Assembly: GCF_900217905.1 (NCBI RefSeq)
Contig: NZ_OBMO01000016.1
Location: forward strand, 57,676-121,675
DNA length: 64,000 nt
Direction of reading: 5' to 3'
Origin: Alloalcanivorax xenomutans
GTDB lineage: Bacteria; Pseudomonadota; Gammaproteobacteria; Pseudomonadales; Alcanivoracaceae
Under the pieces are notes generated by a model. It did not search any database. It saw only the letters and a program-made list of their open reading frames with translations, and was not told the origin of the DNA. Below, piece after piece: positions 61,017 through 64,000 of the stretch. Position 1 is the stretch's first letter, and each line of letters opens with the position of its first letter. The translations under genes and the position numbers were made by a program.

Positions 61017-63041
61017 CTAAAATCGGAAGTTCATATCAAAAGCTATGGAAAGATTCCGTTCGCGCCGGCCGTCATAAGGGCGTTTATCCCACATCAGCAT
61101 CACCCCCGCGTCCAATACCCCGTTCCAGCGTATTCTTTGCCCATAACCTAAAAGGGAGATCAACCCTGTGCCGTACCACTCCTGCCAGTAGGCACCGGCT
61201 CCGCCCATGAATTGTTGTGTCCATACCGTATCGTAACGGCGGTGCAAAACCTGCTCACCAAGCAATACTGGAATGGCGGTAATGTCCTTCCCGGGATTGT
61301 AATAGGGCTTGTTCACCTCACTATTGGTGCTACCGGCAATCGTCGGCAGCACATCGAGGGTAAAACGGGGTGTCGTCCATAGCCTCTCCTTACCGCTCAG
61401 GCTGTACTCAAAACGGTCATTACCGTCCGAGAACCGGCCCGACGCCAGACTTAACCGATATTCACGGCGCTCATTGTGATACCAACGCACGAAGACTTCG
61501 GCGCTGTCGGCGGTCACACCGTTGCGCAACGCTCTGAGCGGAGTCGATCGGGACAGACGTTCCACGGAGCCTCCCATACGCCAGTGGTCGCTGAAGTCGT
61601 GCCAAGCGGAAAGGCGAACCCCGATCTTGTTACCGTGGTGGAAATGGCGATTGGCGATCTCCACTTCCGCCCAGTTATCCCGCGAGCGCCATTCAATACC
61701 GCCACGCACATCCTGATTGATGCCCTTGCCTTCATCGAATTCACTACTCGCAAAGTCATAGCCACCGAACACACGCCAGTTTTCCACCATGGGCGGCCCG
61801 TACAGGACGGTGCTTCCCCTGACGTCCTTGCTGCCGCTCACCGGGCTGTCGGACTGGATCCCTTTGCTACCACTGACGCGCAGTTCATACTTTCGGTGGA
61901 CATTCCGGTAATGGTCCAGGCGCCGACTGGCGAGGTCCTCGGCGCTGCGTGCCATAACATCGTCGGTCAGCAGATCCATCTGCCGCCATTCCTGCAAATT
62001 CATCGCCACATAAGCCTGGGCGCGCTCCAGGTCCAAATAGGACGGCGACAGCGCCTCGGCGATCTTGAGCTGACGTTCGGCGGCACGCGGCAGGCCTCGA
62101 GCATTCAGAACCGATGCGTGCGCAATTCGGATACCCTGATTACCAGGCGCGCTGGACACCATGTCGCCGGCCAGTGCCTGCGCCGCTGGCAGGTCATTAG
62201 CGGCAAGCAGATAGTTAACCTGGAGATGGCGGCCCATCAGCCATCTGTCGTTGGGCTGCGGAATCGGCGAACCGAAGTGATAACGTTGCCAGGGACTCGT
62301 TTCGACGATCCGGTTGGCTTCCCGCGCAGCCAGTGCATGCCTCTCGCTTTCCAGTAATGCCCAGAACGGCTCCTGTTCTTGATCAAGCGTAAGAAGAGGC
62401 TGACCTGCCGTGGAGGACAGTTGACCGAACAACACACGGGCTTGATCAGGTTCCTGAATACCAAGGTGGGCCGAAGCCACCCAGCGCAGCGCGTAGTCCG
62501 GCAGCTCATGCCCCTCTGCAAGCAACGCTTCATACTCATTGATAACATCGCGATACCGCTTGCGCACCAGCAAGGCACCAAGGCGGTCGATCCGGGCGCG
62601 GGTGTAATCATCCCGCGCTTGCGCCTGCGTGGCCCAATCAGCAAGAAGTACCTCATAACGGGCCAGTGCCTTGTCCGCCACCCGAAAGCGCTCCTTCTCA
62701 TCGGGCGCCTTGGCAAAGGACGTCCGTACCAGCTCGGCCGCCGCATCGGCTTTCAATCGGCGCCGTTGTCGCGCCGATAGCGCCATGCCTTCAGACAACG
62801 ACAGCGCCGGCCCCGCCACCCGATTGCTGGACAGTGAAGAAAGGCGTCTCGTATGATGTTCACGATTATCCGGCTCGGCGGCATCGGCCCGGGTAGCGTC
62901 AAACAGATCATCCCAGGCCACGGCGTAGTCGGGCTCGACGGCATTTACCGCCAAAGGAGATAACAGAGAGATCCCCAATGCCGGGAACACACGGCCCCAT
63001 CGCCGGACGGCCCTCGTTACGGAATGTAATAGGTTACGCAT
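61017..63041 (-). CDS. pgaA: PgaA, poly-GlcNAc outer-membrane export porin with TPR domain
   Basis: A 674-residue outer-membrane protein: signal region (VFPALGISLLSPLAVNA), a long helical TPR-like periplasmic part (QARDDYTRARIDRLGALLVR, LPAAQALAGDMVSSAPGNQG), then a C-terminal beta-barrel ending in Phe (LSIAFDMNFRF), the layout of PgaA. The ATG at 63041 follows AAAAGGCGTT; the longer ORF starts at GTG 27 bp earlier. First structural gene of pgaABCD; 223 bp separate it from two small helix-turn-helix genes. Confidence 0.92.
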   Translation of the reverse strand: MRNLLHSVTRAVRRWGRVFPALGISLLSPLAVNAVEPDYAVAWDDLFDATRADAAEPDNREHHTRRLSSLSSNRVAGPALSLSEGMALSARQRRRLKADAAAELVRTSFAKAPDEKERFRVADKALARYEVLLADWATQAQARDDYTRARIDRLGALLVRKRYRDVINEYEALLAEGHELPDYALRWVASAHLGIQEPDQARVLFGQLSSTAGQPLLTLDQEQEPFWALLESERHALAAREANRIVETSPWQRYHFGSPIPQPNDRWLMGRHLQVNYLLAANDLPAAQALAGDMVSSAPGNQGIRIAHASVLNARGLPRAAERQLKIAEALSPSYLDLERAQAYVAMNLQEWRQMDLLTDDVMARSAEDLASRRLDHYRNVHRKYELRVSGSKGIQSDSPVSGSKDVRGSTVLYGPPMVENWRVFGGYDFASSEFDEGKGINQDVRGGIEWRSRDNWAEVEIANRHFHHGNKIGVRLSAWHDFSDHWRMGGSVERLSRSTPLRALRNGVTADSAEVFVRWYHNERREYRLSLASGRFSDGNDRFEYSLSGKERLWTTPRFTLDVLPTIAGSTNSEVNKPYYNPGKDITAIPVLLGEQVLHRRYDTVWTQQFMGGAGAYWQEWYGTGLISLLGYGQRIRWNGVLDAGVMLMWDKRPYDGRRERNLSIAFDMNFRF

Positions 63042-63264
63042 AACGCCTTTTACTTGGTGATATGTCACTTTATGGCGGGGCTCGGAAAGTCCCGGATTAA
63101 TAAATGCCGTTCCTGAACGCAGACAGGAAATCGCATTTACCTGATGACATGAGCAGAACTACTGAAACGGCCAGCCGACTTGATGTCTGTCGGCGCCGAT
63201 AACATCGGCCATCCTCCACGGCCGCGGAGGAGGGACATTACCCTAGTTTGCAGCGGCAAATCTG

Positions 63265-63450
63265 TTAGCGCCGCTCCCGAACCTCAAATAGCTCATGGGC
63301 ACGCAGCTTCAATTGAACACGCCAATCAAGCACGTCCTTGCGACTGATGCCAAAACGGCTTGCGATCGCGTCAACCGCCTCGCCTTCTTTCATCGCCGCC
63401 AGAGCTACCCGTGCTTTAAAGCTGGCTGGAGGAAAGCGTTTGCTATTCAT
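63265..63450 (-). CDS. Small IS3 OrfA-like helix-turn-helix protein, copy 2
   Basis: A 61-residue protein, SFKARVALAAMKEGEAVDAI followed by ASRFGISRKDVLDWRVQLK, which resembles the first 60 residues of IS3-family OrfA transposases (helix-turn-helix_Tnp_1) but ends right after, with ELFEVRERR. No OrfB follows. ATG at 63450 follows GAGGATGAAATT. A tandem paralogue lies 22 bp upstream. It may be a stand-alone DNA-binding protein derived from a transposase, placed to act on the pga promoter. Confidence 0.65.
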   Translation of the reverse strand: MNSKRFPPASFKARVALAAMKEGEAVDAIASRFGISRKDVLDWRVQLKLRAHELFEVRERR

Positions 63451-63472
63451 AATTTCATCCTCAGCGGGCTCA

Positions 63473-63658
63473 TTACCGGCGTCCGCCGGCCTCAAACAGC
63501 TCGTAAGTGCGCTGCTCCAACTGACAACGCCATTCCTGAACCTCCTTCGCACTGACACCAAACCGCATCGCTATCAGTTCGGCAGGTACGTCACCTTCCA
63601 GAGCCGCAAGCGCCACCCGTGCCTTAAAGGAAGATCGGGAGAAGCCCAAATCATTCAT
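63473..63658 (-). CDS. Small IS3 OrfA-like helix-turn-helix protein, copy 1
   Basis: A 61-residue paralogue with identical length: SFKARVALAALEGDVPAEL, MRFGVSAKEVQEWRCQLEQ, and a matching end ELFEAGGRR. Both copies keep an intact frame and ribosome binding region and terminate at the same place, which argues for selection rather than decay. Precedes copy 2 and the pga operon on the same strand. Confidence 0.65.
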   Translation of the reverse strand: MNDLGFSRSSFKARVALAALEGDVPAELIAMRFGVSAKEVQEWRCQLEQRTYELFEAGGRR

Positions 63659-63979
63659 GGTTCATTTAACCCTTCAATAAATGTGTGACACGTCACGGCA
63701 TATTGCGATTCTTTTTGGCATCCTTTAAGAATGCCTGTCAGGCAGGGCCGCACCACTCTCAAAACGCGCAAAACTGTATCAGCCTCTCGAACCCGCCACA
63801 CTCACACAAATTCAACAGCCCATCCCAAAACTCACAAAATTATAAAAAAAGTAAACATTCAATGAGGCCTTGGAATAACCACCAATAGATGTCTTACACC
63901 AACGTTGTAACCATCCCCTAAAATCGGTGAATGCGTAATTAGAGTTCTCCGACCTACAATGAGGCAAACGGAGAACGAC
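63659..63979. other. AT-rich intergenic region before a probable IS element
   Basis: No gene supported. The section around 63720-63900 is AT-rich with no recognisable motif. From 63932 (TGCGTAATTAGAGTTCTCC) it may already be the left end of the IS element whose first ORF begins at 63980. Confidence 0.4.
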
Positions 63980-64000
63980 ATGAAGAAATCGCGGTACAGC
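63932..64000 (+). mobile_element. Left end of a probable IS3-family insertion sequence (truncated by window)
   Basis: The opening MKKSRYS preceded by GGAGAACGAC is the usual start of IS3-family (IS407-like) OrfA proteins. IS3 ends begin with TG; TGCGTAATTAGAGTTCTCC at 63932 is a candidate terminal sequence. The right end, target duplication and OrfB are outside the window, so this is tentative. Confidence 0.45.
63980..64000 (+). CDS. Start of probable IS3 OrfA transposase (3' end outside window)
   Basis: Seven codons, MKKSRYS, after a good ribosome binding site (GGAGAACGAC). Many IS3-family OrfA proteins begin this way. Too short for more than a tentative call. Confidence 0.45.

Noticed and set aside
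1..64000. CRISPR arrays, rRNA operons or phage genes
   Set aside because: No regularly spaced repeats, rRNA-like sequence or phage structural/integrase genes were seen anywhere in the window.

Overview
The window is about 64 kb of high-GC DNA, roughly 60% or more by eye, with dense operons, frequent ATGA start/stop overlaps and strong GGAG-type ribosome binding sites. Outer-membrane proteins, lipoproteins and a PgaABCD exopolysaccharide operon indicate a Gram-negative bacterium. Gene content and style fit a gammaproteobacterium, possibly Alcanivorax/Alloalcanivorax-like; that genus guess is inference from family content only.

Layout. (1) 0-7.7 kb: the 3' end of a LysR gene, a 2-oxoglutarate/Fe(II) oxygenase, a VOC protein, then a TauE/SafE permease with an HpxW-like oxamate amidohydrolase, and an amidase (HpxY/AtzE-like), an HpxZ-like protein and a GntR regulator. 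(2) 7.7-17.1 kb, minus strand: a porin followed by an eight-gene, tightly overlapping operon (cysteine hydrolase, cupin, CocE-type hydrolase, ABC ATPase and permease, FAD-linked oxidase, creatininase-family amidohydrolase, NMT1-type binding protein). It looks like uptake and degradation of an unidentified nitrogenous compound. (3) 17.2-24.9 kb, minus strand: two Rieske oxygenases flanking a CynX-type MFS transporter and an amidohydrolase, two more NMT1-type binding proteins and a WrbA-like flavoprotein. (4) 25-33.3 kb: a nearly complete purine catabolic cluster: guanine deaminase, OHCU decarboxylase, PuuE allantoinase, 5-hydroxyisourate hydrolase, PuuD urate oxidase, allantoicase, ureidoglycolate lyase, a GntR regulator and an 8-oxoguanine-deaminase-like amidohydrolase. 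(5) 33.3-39.5 kb: LysR, a second 2OG oxygenase, an alpha/beta hydrolase, a second ABC importer and a zinc nucleobase-type deaminase. (6) 39.6-47.8 kb: envelope and miscellaneous genes (PHP-domain lipoprotein, SulP transporter, MtgA, META/YbaY lipoprotein, glutamine amidotransferase, a low-GC membrane protein). (7) 47.8-57.2 kb: leuA, then an Lrp regulator with ornithine cyclodeaminase, arginase and PutA, which together can convert arginine to glutamate, plus a flavodoxin and a PhaC-like hydrolase. (8) 57.2-63.7 kb: pgaABCD preceded by two tandem 61-residue helix-turn-helix proteins resembling IS3 OrfA. The window ends in the first codons of what looks like an IS3-family OrfA.

The most striking non-coding signal is a palindrome, TGTATACA. 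It occurs six times exactly, always between genes, at the promoters of the TauE/HpxW unit, the amidase/HpxZ unit, guaD, the divergent flavoprotein, the puuE/hiuH divergon and the GntR gene. Relaxed versions (TGCATACA/TGTATGCA, GGTATACA) lie before the porin, Rieske, binding-protein and 8-oxoguanine-deaminase-like units. This ties regions 1-4 into one probable GntR-controlled regulon for purine and related nitrogen-heterocycle use. Urate goes to glyoxylate through allantoicase, yet oxalurate-type enzymes are also present without a visible ureidoglycolate dehydrogenase. No xanthine dehydrogenase is seen, so the Rieske oxygenases are candidates for purine-ring hydroxylation.
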